A stretch of DNA of 64,000 nt from Nostoc sp. TH1S01 (GTDB lineage: Bacteria > Cyanobacteriota > Cyanobacteriia > Cyanobacteriales > Nostocaceae): positions 1 through 64,000 of the forward strand of contig JAGKSW010000015.1 in the NCBI GenBank assembly GCA_018993265.1. Reading direction: 5' to 3'. The notes below the pieces were generated by a model. The model searched no databases. It had not been told where the DNA came from and saw nothing but the letters and a program-made list of their open reading frames with translations. Positions 47,315 through 56,261 of the stretch are shown here, one piece after another (positions within the stretch are counted from its first letter, which is position 1; each line of letters begins with the position of its first letter). The position numbers and the translations under genes are program-made.

Positions 47315-49375
47315 ATGACAGAGCGGGATATTCCAGAAGGTTGGTCTCCAGCCAGAGGCAGAGAGCCAGATTACACGAACCGAACACCACACTTCGGGGA
47401 AACGCAAGCATTTGGCATCCCAGCTACTGGTTCTACCTCTAAGTCAGTGAAACAACAAACAGATAATAATCCAGAAGGATTACCGATTATAGATCATCAC
47501 GTCGCTGAAGCCAGTCCACCCAGCAAACGTTCCAGACCTTTGCCACGCTGGATGAAAAGCTGGGTTTTGTGGTCAATATTATTAGCTTTAATTCCTGGCA
47601 GTATAGGGTTTCTCGCAATGGCCATGCTGTTAAAATTGCCTGCGGCTCCTAACTGTCCATCGATTTTTTGGCCGTTGGCTAGTGCTTCGGTGCGGTTGCA
47701 CTGCGCTCAGTTAGCGGCTTCTAAGCAGACAGTAAATGATTTATTACAAGCGATCGCCTTAGTTAAACAGTTACCAGAAAATCATCCCCTACGGGGAGAA
47801 ATTGATCGGTTTATTGAGGAGTGGTCGCGGGATATTTTACAGTTAGCAGATCAAAGTTTTCAAGCGGGAGATTTAGAAGAAGCGATCGCCACAGCCCAGA
47901 AAATCCCGCAAGACTTGCCTGTATATAAGTTAGTAGACGAAAAAATTGCTAAGTGGGAATCTATCTGGTCTAAAGCTGACGAAATTTATCAAGCAGTAGA
48001 AGCAGAATTACAGCAACGACGCTGGCAATCAGCCTCAATGTTGGCAGCAAAATTACTGCGTGTAGATAATAAATACTGGTCAAGCACTAAATACGATCAA
48101 GTCAACCGATTGATTGTATCGGTGCGGGAAGATGGAGATAAGTTAGATAAAGCTGATAGTTTAGCCAAAAGCAAAGTAGTAGATAACTTATTAGAAGCAA
48201 TCAAAATTGCAGAATCGATTGGCAAAGACAGTTATTTCTATGAAAAAGCCCAGGAGACGATTCCTTTATACGGACGCAAGATGCTGGAATTAGCGCAAGC
48301 TAAGTTGGATGCGAGAGATGCAGATGCAGCTTTAGAGATTGCGCGGCAAATTCCTGACATTACTAAATTACAAGCAGATGTAGAAGACTTTATTGCTATA
48401 GCAGACGCACAACGAAGTGCTTGGCTAGGTACAGTTTCTAGTTTAGAAACTGCGATCGCGCAAGCACAAGAAATTGACCCTTCCCGCGCCAACTATAACA
48501 AAGCACAACAATTAATCTCCCGTTGGCAACTGGAAATTCAAGATGTCAACCGCCTAGAAAAAGCACGCACACTGGCTAGCCAAGGTACAATTAATGACTT
48601 AGCAGCAGCAATTATTGAAGCGCAACAAATTCCTTCTAATAATCCGCGTGGCTCAGAAGCTAGGCAAGAAGTCGGACGTTGGCAAGCTCAAGTGGAAACC
48701 ATTGAAGACCGTCCTTACTTAGAGCGTGCCGAACAAATAGCCTTATTAGAGGATATCAATTCTTTACAAGCTGCGATCGCAGAAGCTAGTCAAATCCGTA
48801 AAGGTCGGGCATTATATCCAGAAGCACGCAAACGAATTAATAGTTGGACGGCGAAAATAGAGCGCATTCAAGACCAACCCTACTTAGATCAAGCACGAGA
48901 TTTGGCTCAAACTGGAGATTTAAACGCTGCAATTAACGCCGCACAGACAATTGCATCTTCGGGAAGGGCGCTTTCTGGTGAAGCTCAAGCAGCTATTGAT
49001 GATTGGCGAAGTCAAATTCGCGCCAAAGATAACTGGAACAGAGCCAGACAAGTTGCAGTAGTTGGTACGCCAGATGCTTTAGTTGAGGCGATTCGTTTAG
49101 CCAATAAAGTACCAAGCAGTAATATTCTGCGTTTAGATGCAAATGTCGCTATTGACCAATGGAGTCAACAGTTACTAGACTTGGCTCGCTCTCAGAGTAC
49201 TTCTAATCTCAGCAAAGCCATTGAAACTGCTCAGTTGGTTCCTAGAGGTACAAGTGCTTATAGTACAGCACAAGAACAAATTAAAAATTGGCAGCAATTG
49301 TTGAATCCTCAACCGCTACCACAACCTGAGCCTTTGTTACCACAGTCATCTACTACCGAAGGGACTAATTTGTAA
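47315..49375 (+). CDS. Cyanobacterial single-pass membrane protein with long helical repeats, function unknown
   Basis: A 686-residue protein not assigned to a characterised family. Residues 1-85 are polar and disordered-looking (MTERDIPEGWSPARGREPDY), one transmembrane helix lies at about 90-112, then CAQLAASKQTVNDLL begins a long series of helical repeats to about 665. Repeats of roughly 38-45 residues share patterns such as ALEIARQIP, AAIIEAQQIP, AAINAAQTIASSGRAL and AQEQIKNWQ. A proline-rich tail closes it. The repeat is like a TPR/SEL-type scaffold facing the periplasm or thylakoid lumen. No catalytic motif is visible. It lies 241 bases downstream of hslO; AAAATCC-type repeats fill the gap. 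Confidence 0.7.
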   Translation: MTERDIPEGWSPARGREPDYTNRTPHFGETQAFGIPATGSTSKSVKQQTDNNPEGLPIIDHHVAEASPPSKRSRPLPRWMKSWVLWSILLALIPGSIGFLAMAMLLKLPAAPNCPSIFWPLASASVRLHCAQLAASKQTVNDLLQAIALVKQLPENHPLRGEIDRFIEEWSRDILQLADQSFQAGDLEEAIATAQKIPQDLPVYKLVDEKIAKWESIWSKADEIYQAVEAELQQRRWQSASMLAAKLLRVDNKYWSSTKYDQVNRLIVSVREDGDKLDKADSLAKSKVVDNLLEAIKIAESIGKDSYFYEKAQETIPLYGRKMLELAQAKLDARDADAALEIARQIPDITKLQADVEDFIAIADAQRSAWLGTVSSLETAIAQAQEIDPSRANYNKAQQLISRWQLEIQDVNRLEKARTLASQGTINDLAAAIIEAQQIPSNNPRGSEARQEVGRWQAQVETIEDRPYLERAEQIALLEDINSLQAAIAEASQIRKGRALYPEARKRINSWTAKIERIQDQPYLDQARDLAQTGDLNAAINAAQTIASSGRALSGEAQAAIDDWRSQIRAKDNWNRARQVAVVGTPDALVEAIRLANKVPSSNILRLDANVAIDQWSQQLLDLARSQSTSNLSKAIETAQLVPRGTSAYSTAQEQIKNWQQLLNPQPLPQPEPLLPQSSTTEGTNL

Positions 49376-49462
49376 AGTAAGGGAGTCGGGAGTAGGAAAA
49401 TACTCCAACTTCTACATCCTTACTCATCCCAATTCTCTGAGAAATTGCAGTCCATAAATTTT

Positions 49463-49490
49463 GTAGAGACGTTGTATACAACGTCTCTAC
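49463..49490. repeat. Interspersed palindrome GTAGAGACGTT...AACGTCTCTAC, copy 2
   Basis: A perfect 28-base palindrome centred on GTTGTATACAAC with arms GTAGAGACGTT/AACGTCTCTAC. It lies between two convergent genes and could double as a terminator. The same arms are found at 3698-3726 and 50985-51012. Confidence 0.85.
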
Positions 49491-49551
49491 TTAGCATTAA
49501 AAAGATTTCTTCTCCTATTCCCTACTCACCACTCCCGACTCCCCATTAAAA

Positions 49552-50496
49552 CTAATTCAAGAAGACTGAACCGTTTTGTTGAATTCGCATGGCCTTAGTG
49601 TCTTGAGTTAAGTCAGTTGCTTCATTCAAAGTTACTTCTAGCATTCCTTGTTGTTCAGTAGAAGCTTGGGGTGTTACCAAGAGTAATCCGCCGTCTTCAC
49701 GTTGGAATGTAACTGTAACTGGTGCGCTGATACCTTGTAACATAACATTTGACTTACCTTCGAGCGATCGCGGTTGTGTGTCGCCAATCACTTGGTAAGT
49801 AACTTTCGCCCCAGTATCATTGATTAATTTCACATCAACTTTACCATTGGCAAGAGCGATCGTTGCACTAGGTGTTTGCTGTTGAGATGGCGAAGGAGTT
49901 TGAGTTGTGGTAGTTTCACTGGTAGACACCTGGGGATTTACTGGTACACCTTGACTAGATGTTTCCCCTTGTGATGGTAGAGTAGTTTGAGGCGTAGTAG
50001 CTCCACTCATAGAAGCTTGGGGAGTTACTGGTACACTTTGGCTAGAAATGTTGCCTTGTCCTTGAGAGAAAGCATTAGGTGGGCATCCTTGAGGTACAAA
50101 ATTTCTGCTGTTGAAAGGTTCTTCATAGTAAATCCGAGGGCAAGGATTAAGTGTTCCACCAGCTTGGGGTGTTTCGCCACCAACACCTAATCCGGTTTGG
50201 TATGTAGAGGATGTTGTTGTGGTGCCATTTGCAGGCAAAAGCCCTTGATTAGCTAATCTTTGAGTAAGTGCATTCGGTGGACATCCTTGCGGTACTACAA
50301 CTCGGCTGTTGTGTGGCTCTTCATAAAAAATACTAGGGCAAGGGTTAACCTTAGAAGTAGACTGTTGCGGTGTAACAGAGGTTGGTTGTTGGGCTACTGC
50401 TGTTTGAGAAATTGCAGGTACACTAATTAGTAAACCGCCGCAAACAGCACTGAATATCCCAGTAAGTTTCCGTAATTTTTGAGAACTCATATTCAT
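49552..50496 (-). CDS. Secreted protein with duplicated NPCP...EEP...PQGCPPNA motif
   Basis: A 314-residue exported protein not recognised from a named family. A signal peptide (LTGIFSAVCGGLLISVPAISQTAVAQ) is followed by two copies of a cysteine-containing unit, NPCPSIFYEEPHNSR-VVVPQGCPPNA (about 51-79) and NPCPRIYYEEPFNSR-NFVPQGCPPNA (about 117-143). A threonine/serine/glutamine-rich linker leads to a beta-rich end (KVDVKLINDTGAKVTYQVIGDTQPRSL). The ATG at 50496 has an excellent ribosome binding site, AGGAG. Each unit has two cysteines that could form a disulfide. A cell-surface or periplasmic role is inferred from the signal only. Confidence 0.7.
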   Translation of the reverse strand: MNMSSQKLRKLTGIFSAVCGGLLISVPAISQTAVAQQPTSVTPQQSTSKVNPCPSIFYEEPHNSRVVVPQGCPPNALTQRLANQGLLPANGTTTTSSTYQTGLGVGGETPQAGGTLNPCPRIYYEEPFNSRNFVPQGCPPNAFSQGQGNISSQSVPVTPQASMSGATTPQTTLPSQGETSSQGVPVNPQVSTSETTTTQTPSPSQQQTPSATIALANGKVDVKLINDTGAKVTYQVIGDTQPRSLEGKSNVMLQGISAPVTVTFQREDGGLLLVTPQASTEQQGMLEVTLNEATDLTQDTKAMRIQQNGSVFLN

Positions 50497-50877
50497 TTTT
50501 CACTCCTAAGTAAATTGGATATTAATTGTCTTGAAAGGTTAGAGATTCCTGAAAGCTATTAACAGGAAGTTAATAGCTTTAGCATTAGTTATTTAGTACA
50601 AACTTTGTCGTTGTCGCATAAGGAAATTAACATCTAAATTTGCCTTTTCACTTTTCAATAAAGAGAAAAGTGAATTAAATTAATGGCAAAATATAATTAT
50701 TGATTCCTAATTACCATATTCATTAGTTGAACAAAATTTTATTTTGATATCTTAAATGTAATAAGCTTTTATATTTAGAGTATCTAACTATAGTCTTGAA
50801 AAATGAAGCTTTTAATTATTTCTAGAGTTAGATACTAATCTAAATTCCACCAAAAATAAGCTTTTGAGAATTGTATC

Positions 50878-50915
50878 TGAGTTACGAATTGTCTTTAAAG
50901 ACAATTCGTAACTCA
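50878..50915. repeat. 38-base perfect palindrome
   Basis: Positions 50878-50896 (TGAGTTACGAATTGTCTTT) and 50897-50915 are exact reverse complements with no spacer. It lies in the 577-base gap 50497-51073 between two minus-strand genes, which otherwise shows no gene. A cruciform, a symmetric operator or a decayed insertion end are the options. Confidence 0.85.
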
Positions 50916-50984
50916 AATAGTTTAGCCAGCTACATCTACATACAGCTTATTTCAATTGAGCAGGTTGTATATTCGTGGAATACT

Positions 50985-51012
50985 GTAGAGACGTTACATG
51001 TAACGTCTCTAC
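50985..51012. repeat. Interspersed palindrome GTAGAGACGTT...AACGTCTCTAC, copy 3
   Basis: A perfect 28-base palindrome with centre TTACATGTAA and the same GTAGAGACGT arms as copies at 3698 and 49463. It lies 61 bases past the stop of the minus-strand DUF2267 gene and may terminate it. Confidence 0.85.
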
Positions 51013-51073
51013 ATGGTTTTGGGTTTTACTAGGGTTTTACACTTGTACCTCATTTACCCTAAACACGCTGTAT

Positions 51074-51553
51074 TTAAGCTTCTTCCCAAAGTTGACGAAC
51101 TTTATCTGGGAGCCAACTAGCAATTTCCTCAATTCTCTCTGGTGATAATTCATCTTTAGTAGCAGAAAATACTGCTTTTACCACCTGTTCTCGGTCTACA
51201 TTTGGTGGCATGGTGCCTTCATTAGCTACGCGGAATAAAAAGCGATCGCTATCAATTTTAAAGATGCCAGGGCCTTGCCAGGGTGGACGTACCCGACTCA
51301 AAAAGCTTACAATCGGATTGGTATCATGCCACAGTTCAGCAATTTCCATTTGCAGAGATTTATCTTCAGTTTCTTCGGCTGGTTTGTGTAATTCACCTTC
51401 AACTCTGTCAGCCGCTTCTGTAGTCATCAAGTCACGCATGACTCGAAATACTACTTCTGTAATATCTCTAGCGTCGTAAAGGTCAGCTAAACCACTGTTT
51501 TGCTTTACTTTTTCTAAAAAAGGTAGATTTTTTTCTGCAATAGGAGTTGGCAT
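51074..51553 (-). CDS. DUF2267 domain protein
   Basis: A 159-residue soluble protein. The N-terminal part (FLEKVKQNSGLADLYDARDITEVVFRVMRDLM) and the C-terminal part (DREQVVKAVFSATKDELSPERIEEIASWLPDKVRQLWEEA) look like two halves of a DUF2267 helical fold. The ending SWLPDKVRQLW is its hallmark. The domain occurs in stress-related proteins; no biochemical role is known. It is a single gene with a plain AGGAG-like ribosome binding site before the ATG. Confidence 0.8.
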   Translation of the reverse strand: MPTPIAEKNLPFLEKVKQNSGLADLYDARDITEVVFRVMRDLMTTEAADRVEGELHKPAEETEDKSLQMEIAELWHDTNPIVSFLSRVRPPWQGPGIFKIDSDRFLFRVANEGTMPPNVDREQVVKAVFSATKDELSPERIEEIASWLPDKVRQLWEEA

Positions 51554-51760
51554 CTAATCTCCTCCAATAATTTATTTATTAGCTGCATTTAAGCAACAAA
51601 AATTTGCAGTCTATTTAGTTACTCAAGCAAGTTACAAGAGTAAGTAATAAACTGTTTGCGCTCAAATTTATGATTTAAAAATGCAAGCTTTACTCTATAA
51701 GTTAGTAAGTAATGCCAAATCTATTCATCTGTCACAGGAAACAAAACAATCAACAAAAAT

Positions 51761-53173
51761 TTAAGACTCTAGAGTTACGGGTAGAGTGACAATGAAAGTT
51801 GTACCTTTGCCAATGGTACTTTCAACTTGAATTTGACCTTGGTGATGTTCGACAATAGCTTGAGCGATCGCTAGTCCTAATCCTGAACCTGTAGCACTGT
51901 CTGTAGCTGTACTTTCACTTTTTTTATGAGTACGTGCAGGATCTACCCGATAAAAACGGTCAAACAACCGTGGTAATGCTTCTGTGGGAATACCAACGCC
52001 AGTATCACTCACTTTAATTTGTAACTGAGCCGTACTAACACGCATCCTTGATACACGACTGATTCCTTCTTGACGTGCCAACTCAACATTTACCTTACCA
52101 CCCGCCGGAGTATACTGCAAAGCATTACTAATTAAGTTTGTCAATAGCCTGACTAGCTGATCCCAATTGCCTAAGAGGGTGAACCAATTTTCTAGTAATT
52201 CGGGACTCGTTTCCGCAACTGGAGGATCAACTAAGTTTAAATTCAAAGCAATGCCTTTTTCACTGGCTAGAAGTTGCTGTTCTTCAATCACTTCCATCAG
52301 TAAAGCATCCAAAGGACAAGGTGAGAATGTATCTTTACTGATACCGCTATCTTGTCGCGCTAAAAATAATAAATCATTTACCAACTTACCTAAACGTTGA
52401 GTCAGTCGTTCCACTACCTTTAATTGTTGACGATAGTTAGTAGAAGTACTCACTTCGGTTTCAACTAACTCCAATTCACTTAAGGCGACTTGTACATTAG
52501 TTTGAATCAAAGTAATGGGACTTCTCAATTCATGGGAAGCATCAGCAGTGAATTGCTTAAGCCTTTGATAAGAATCACCGACAGGTTCCATTGCTTTCCC
52601 CGACAGAAACCAGCCACTCGCAGCTACAGATAGTAACATTAACCAAATTCCCAGTGCTAAATCTAAAATTAGCTGACGACTGGGTTTAGTAACTTCAAAC
52701 CAAGGATGACTTACACGCAGATATCCTAATACTTGTCGGCCAAATTCTACGCGCTGGGTAACTTGACGCAACGATAGTTCTGAGTCTCCCCACTGGTCTT
52801 GTTTAGGAATGCGGACTGTTTCGCCAGTATGATTACCGTGAATGGGAATATTTACAGGTTCTGAGAAAGTTGACCACAGTAATTTCCCTGTAGGACTAAA
52901 CCATTCCAAGTCAATGTGGTCATCATCGACGTTATTGGCATTGTTGCGAAAGCTGGCTTCTACATTAATGCGGAGTATATCAGTTTCGTTATTTACTGCC
53001 TCAATTACTAGCGATCGCTCTACAATTTCCACCACATGATTTAAAGTATCATCAATTCGCTCTACCAACGTACTACGAACATATAAGTACACACCACTAG
53101 CAAACAGCAATAACAACACTGCTGTTACGGCAGTGTACCAAATAGCCAACCGACGACGAGTAGCTTGAAACAT
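51761..53173 (-). CDS. Two-component sensor histidine kinase (orphan)
   Basis: A 470-residue membrane kinase. Transmembrane helices at about 12-30 (IWYTAVTAVLLLLFASGVYLYV) and 168-190 flank a periplasmic sensor of about 135 residues. The H-box is DASHELRSPITLIQTNV. ATPase boxes follow: LVRLLTNLISNALQYTP, VSDTGVGIP, LPRLFDRFYR and GSGLGLAIAQAIVEHH. The layout is that of the RppB/NrsS type. No response regulator is adjacent. It is divergently transcribed from the chaperone-usher locus, with 452 bases between, so it may sense envelope conditions relevant to that locus; this is inference. Confidence 0.9.
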   Translation of the reverse strand: MFQATRRRLAIWYTAVTAVLLLLFASGVYLYVRSTLVERIDDTLNHVVEIVERSLVIEAVNNETDILRINVEASFRNNANNVDDDHIDLEWFSPTGKLLWSTFSEPVNIPIHGNHTGETVRIPKQDQWGDSELSLRQVTQRVEFGRQVLGYLRVSHPWFEVTKPSRQLILDLALGIWLMLLSVAASGWFLSGKAMEPVGDSYQRLKQFTADASHELRSPITLIQTNVQVALSELELVETEVSTSTNYRQQLKVVERLTQRLGKLVNDLLFLARQDSGISKDTFSPCPLDALLMEVIEEQQLLASEKGIALNLNLVDPPVAETSPELLENWFTLLGNWDQLVRLLTNLISNALQYTPAGGKVNVELARQEGISRVSRMRVSTAQLQIKVSDTGVGIPTEALPRLFDRFYRVDPARTHKKSESTATDSATGSGLGLAIAQAIVEHHQGQIQVESTIGKGTTFIVTLPVTLES

Positions 53174-53625
53174 ACTTGCAACCCAAATCTACTTAAGTAG
53201 ATTTATCAAAAACAGTAACCAACAGATAAAAATATAGTAGATTACACGGGTTTTATAGCTAGTAAGTTAAATGTTAATAGAGTAAATTGATGCCAAATTT
53301 ATTAACTTAGAAGCTTAGTAAATTCAAAAGTTGTATCTATATCTCGACTTTAACTCATAAACGACTTGATAAATTGCTAAATAAGCTAACCAAACAATAG
53401 TAGTTTCACTGTAGACAGGGATATATTGAATAAGTTTATCTCAACATACTTAAAAAAAGCAGTATCAAAAATTTAGATTTTTACAGTAGCTTTATAGAGT
53501 AGTTATATCAAGGGAAATATATGTAAAGTGCGGAGAATTTGGTAAATTTTCTGAGGTGCAATTTTTGCTACAACGGCTACATTGATTTTGTAATCTTTTT
53601 CTAAAGAGTAAATAGTTTAGCCCCC
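53174..53625. promoter_or_regulatory. Divergent promoter region of the kinase and chaperone-usher loci
   Basis: 452 AT-rich bases separate the two divergent start codons, so both promoters must lie here. I see no gene, and no operator or -35/-10 pair that I can defend. A long leader before the first subunit gene is possible. Confidence 0.5.
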
Positions 53626-54264
53626 ATGAAAAAGAACTTCTTTTTAGCCGCATTTACCTTAAGCGCAGTTTCTCTAGCCAGCACTTTATTATCTGTACCT
53701 GCCAATACTCAAGCCGCTGAGACTGTAAGTACTGATGTACAAATCAATCTAGTAATTCCCAGTTTTGTATTTCTCCAAACTTATCAAAGTCTCACCTTCA
53801 AGCCTACACTGGCAGATATAACTAATACATCAGACCCAATTAGCGTTATTAAAACTCAGAATGGAGTAATTTCTAGCTCAACTTCAGCAACGACTACGAC
53901 TATTGAGCCATCTTTAAGCGACCCAAACAATAGCAGTGGGTCGTACAAAACTGATATACCCTATAACGATGTTCTTGTCTATAAAGTTTGGGGTACACCA
54001 GAAGATGGTAAATACATTTATCACCAAGTTACTGTTAAAGAAAAGACTTTAACAAAAGAGGGCGGCACTTCTACTGATACTATTGAAATGGAGGTTACAG
54101 GAACTGATGCACAACACTCATCAGCAGTACAAATAACTAGTGATCATCCTATTTATGATAATGCTAAAGATGGGAAGTTAAATTTCAATTTTAAGTTGGG
54201 TTCAAACGTAAAATCAGGAACTTATTCTGGAGGCACTATCACAATCACAGCCTATACTCAATAA
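53626..54264 (+). CDS. Secreted pilin-like subunit 1 of a chaperone-usher-like locus
   Basis: A 212-residue exported protein: a signal peptide (KKNFFLAAFTLSAVSLASTLLSVPANTQA), then a beta-rich mature part starting ETVSTDVQINLVIPSFVFLQ. It has no cysteine in the mature part. The C-terminus FKLGSNVKSGTYSGGTITITAYTQ has the GTYxGxITI pattern common at the end of surface subunits of the spore-coat-U/archaic pilin type. A block VIKTQNGVISSST corresponds to VIQTSNGELSGSF in subunit 2, so the two are related. Its place as first gene before a PapD-like chaperone and usher, and its spacing with a strong hairpin after it, suggest it is the major subunit. The family name is uncertain. Confidence 0.7.
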   Translation: MKKNFFLAAFTLSAVSLASTLLSVPANTQAAETVSTDVQINLVIPSFVFLQTYQSLTFKPTLADITNTSDPISVIKTQNGVISSSTSATTTTIEPSLSDPNNSSGSYKTDIPYNDVLVYKVWGTPEDGKYIYHQVTVKEKTLTKEGGTSTDTIEMEVTGTDAQHSSAVQITSDHPIYDNAKDGKLNFNFKLGSNVKSGTYSGGTITITAYTQ

Positions 54265-54517
54265 GTAAACTTAGCTTGAATTTTCGATTCCTTGCAAGCC
54301 GGAATTTGAATAGAAATTTAAGACTAGTTTAGAGCAAGAGGTGGTTTATCTAAATTGTTCTGTGGTAAGTATGCATTTTTATATAGCAGTGCTAAACGAG
54401 ATCAAAAATCTACTGTTTATTCACTATCTACACAAGTGGTTTATAAACCAAACAGGATTGCTATATATATTTCTATCACAGGCTGTTAGATACATTTAAT
54501 CTGCATAAGCAGGTTAA

Positions 54518-54551
54518 GAAATTTTAGGCTGCATTAGCAGCCTAAAATTTC
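54518..54551. promoter_or_regulatory. Strong hairpin between the two subunit genes
   Basis: GAAATTTTAGGCTGC (54518-54532) and GCAGCCTAAAATTTC (54537-54551) pair perfectly with loop ATTA. No T-run follows, so it is more likely an mRNA stabiliser or processing signal than a plain terminator. Fimbrial operons often use such a hairpin to keep the major-subunit mRNA abundant relative to downstream genes. The remaining bases of 54265-54653 show no gene. Confidence 0.7.
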
Positions 54552-54653
54552 CATCGGCAGTTTCTAATAAAAATGTAAAATGTTTTTGTTGCTTGCTCTA
54601 TATGTAATCAATTGCCAAATAATTTCTTATTTAATTATATATTGAGGAACTAA

Positions 54654-55205
54654 ATGAAAAGGCAATCTTGTATTGGCATAGCAACATTTATATTTGCTAT
54701 ATGTCTACTTAGCAATATCGACAGTGTAAGAGCAGAATTAAGTTTAGAAATTGATAATACTGCGCTCGATAAGCTTATATTTTTTGTGCCAGTTATTTCT
54801 AGTGAAGAAGCTGTTATACAAACATCTAATGGCGAATTATCAGGCTCATTTCCTCCTACTCTCGTAACTATAAATTCTACTATCAATAAACCAGTTTCCC
54901 GCTCTATTGAAAATTTATGGAAGATAGTAGTTCCAAAAGGTAGTACGGTACAACCTGCTGAATATAGTTGTGGTATTGACAGTGAAAATAATAATTTTAC
55001 GCACTCCGTTAAAAGTAACGTTTCAATTCCTCTAAATATTGTATCTAGCCCTCAAACCACACAAGATTTAATGGATGGTACCGAGATGGTGCAGGGTGGA
55101 TTAACATTCAAATTTAATATTTCCGATAATATTAAAGCTGGTACTTATATCTGCAATTTACATATAACTGTGAAAGTAGATCCACCAACAAATCCTAACT
55201 TATAA
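54654..55205 (+). CDS. Secreted pilin-like subunit 2 of the chaperone-usher-like locus
   Basis: A 183-residue exported protein. The signal peptide is GIATFIFAICLLSNIDSVRA; the mature protein starts ELSLEIDNTALDKLIFFVPV. It contains a block VIQTSNGELSGSF similar to one in subunit 1 and ends FKFNISDNIKAGTYICNLHITVKV. Two mature cysteines (AEYSCGID and TYICNLH) could form a disulfide, as in many chaperone-usher subunits. The ribosome binding site AGGA precedes the ATG by a normal distance. A minor or tip subunit is the simplest guess. Confidence 0.68.
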   Translation: MKRQSCIGIATFIFAICLLSNIDSVRAELSLEIDNTALDKLIFFVPVISSEEAVIQTSNGELSGSFPPTLVTINSTINKPVSRSIENLWKIVVPKGSTVQPAEYSCGIDSENNNFTHSVKSNVSIPLNIVSSPQTTQDLMDGTEMVQGGLTFKFNISDNIKAGTYICNLHITVKVDPPTNPNL

Positions 55206-55246
55206 CTATTATTCAAAATCAACAGTTAAAAGTGGTGTATGGAAGT

Positions 55247-56116
55247 ATGAAAAAAGCTTGGATTAGTTTATTAACAGCCATTGGCATAACAATTTTAAAT
55301 TCTTACCCAATCACAGCAGCATCAGTTGGGGTAAGTCCATCCAGATTTGAATTGAATATTGGACAAAAAAAACAAACTACCCAAGTATTTAAAGTACTAA
55401 ACACTGGTTCAAAATCAGCTACATTTAAAATTTATACTCAAGGTTGGATATTAGATGAAAAAAATGAACCTCAACCTGTACCATCCAGTGAGCAATCTTT
55501 AGCTCAGTGGATTGTAGTTAATCCTGTTCAGTTTACTCTACCTCCTGGGAAAACTCAAACTGTAAGGTTTGCAGTCCGTCCACGAGTTCAGCCAAAAGCA
55601 GGAGAACATCGTGCTTTTATCTTTATCGAAGAAATTCCTTCTGAAGATAACAATACGGACAAGAAAGGTACAGTAGCTGTCAAAGTGATTGGACGTTTTG
55701 GTATAGCTGTTTACGGTTATTTGGGTGAGATTAAGAGAGTTGGAGTACTCAATTCTATCGACGTAAATACAAAAACTTCTGCTGTGAAGGCAGTATTTGA
55801 TATTTCTAGCCAAGGAAATGCTTATGTCCGAATGAAAGGACAGTACGGAATTTGGTCAGCTAACAAATATCCTGGTGCCAGCACCACCAAACAAATAAAT
55901 AACTTAGAACCAGGAAAAACACAACTACCAAATGGTTTAATAGATATAGGTTATTTGCCTTCAAACCCCATACTACCAGATACTCGTCGTAAACTAATAC
56001 TTAACATCTCCAAAAAATTACCACCTGGTCAATATGTATTAGATGTTAATGGCGATTTGAATGGTTCTCAAATTGATAAAGGTATTCCCTTTACTGTGAC
56101 AGCTAGAAGTAAATAA
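55247..56116 (+). CDS. PapD-like periplasmic pilus chaperone
   Basis: A 289-residue exported chaperone. A signal peptide (KKAWISLLTAIGITILNSYP, cleaved near ITAAS) is followed by the N-terminal immunoglobulin-like domain: VGVSPSRFELNIGQKKQTTQ, FKVLNTGSKSATFKIYTQGW, SLAQWIVVNPVQFTLPPGKTQTVRFAVRP, and HRAFIFIEEIP. The PPGKTQTVR loop is typical of the family. The second domain follows to KYIPFTVTA-like GIPFTVTARSK. Such chaperones bind subunits through donor-strand complementation. I start at the ATG (55247) preceded by GGAAG; a GTG at 55232 is the alternative. It is the third gene of the locus. Confidence 0.85.
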   Translation: MKKAWISLLTAIGITILNSYPITAASVGVSPSRFELNIGQKKQTTQVFKVLNTGSKSATFKIYTQGWILDEKNEPQPVPSSEQSLAQWIVVNPVQFTLPPGKTQTVRFAVRPRVQPKAGEHRAFIFIEEIPSEDNNTDKKGTVAVKVIGRFGIAVYGYLGEIKRVGVLNSIDVNTKTSAVKAVFDISSQGNAYVRMKGQYGIWSANKYPGASTTKQINNLEPGKTQLPNGLIDIGYLPSNPILPDTRRKLILNISKKLPPGQYVLDVNGDLNGSQIDKGIPFTVTARSK

Positions 56117-56261
56117 AGCTGCTTCTAGAAAAAGTTTTTGCTTCTCCTCACATCGTATAAGTTTTGTCATTTCTCAAGCCCAAGTTTTTTAATTTAGTTA
56201 TTTTGTCTGTCTCTGCAATCAACTTCCAGCCTAGAACTTTTTTAGGCTGTCATACCAGTGT

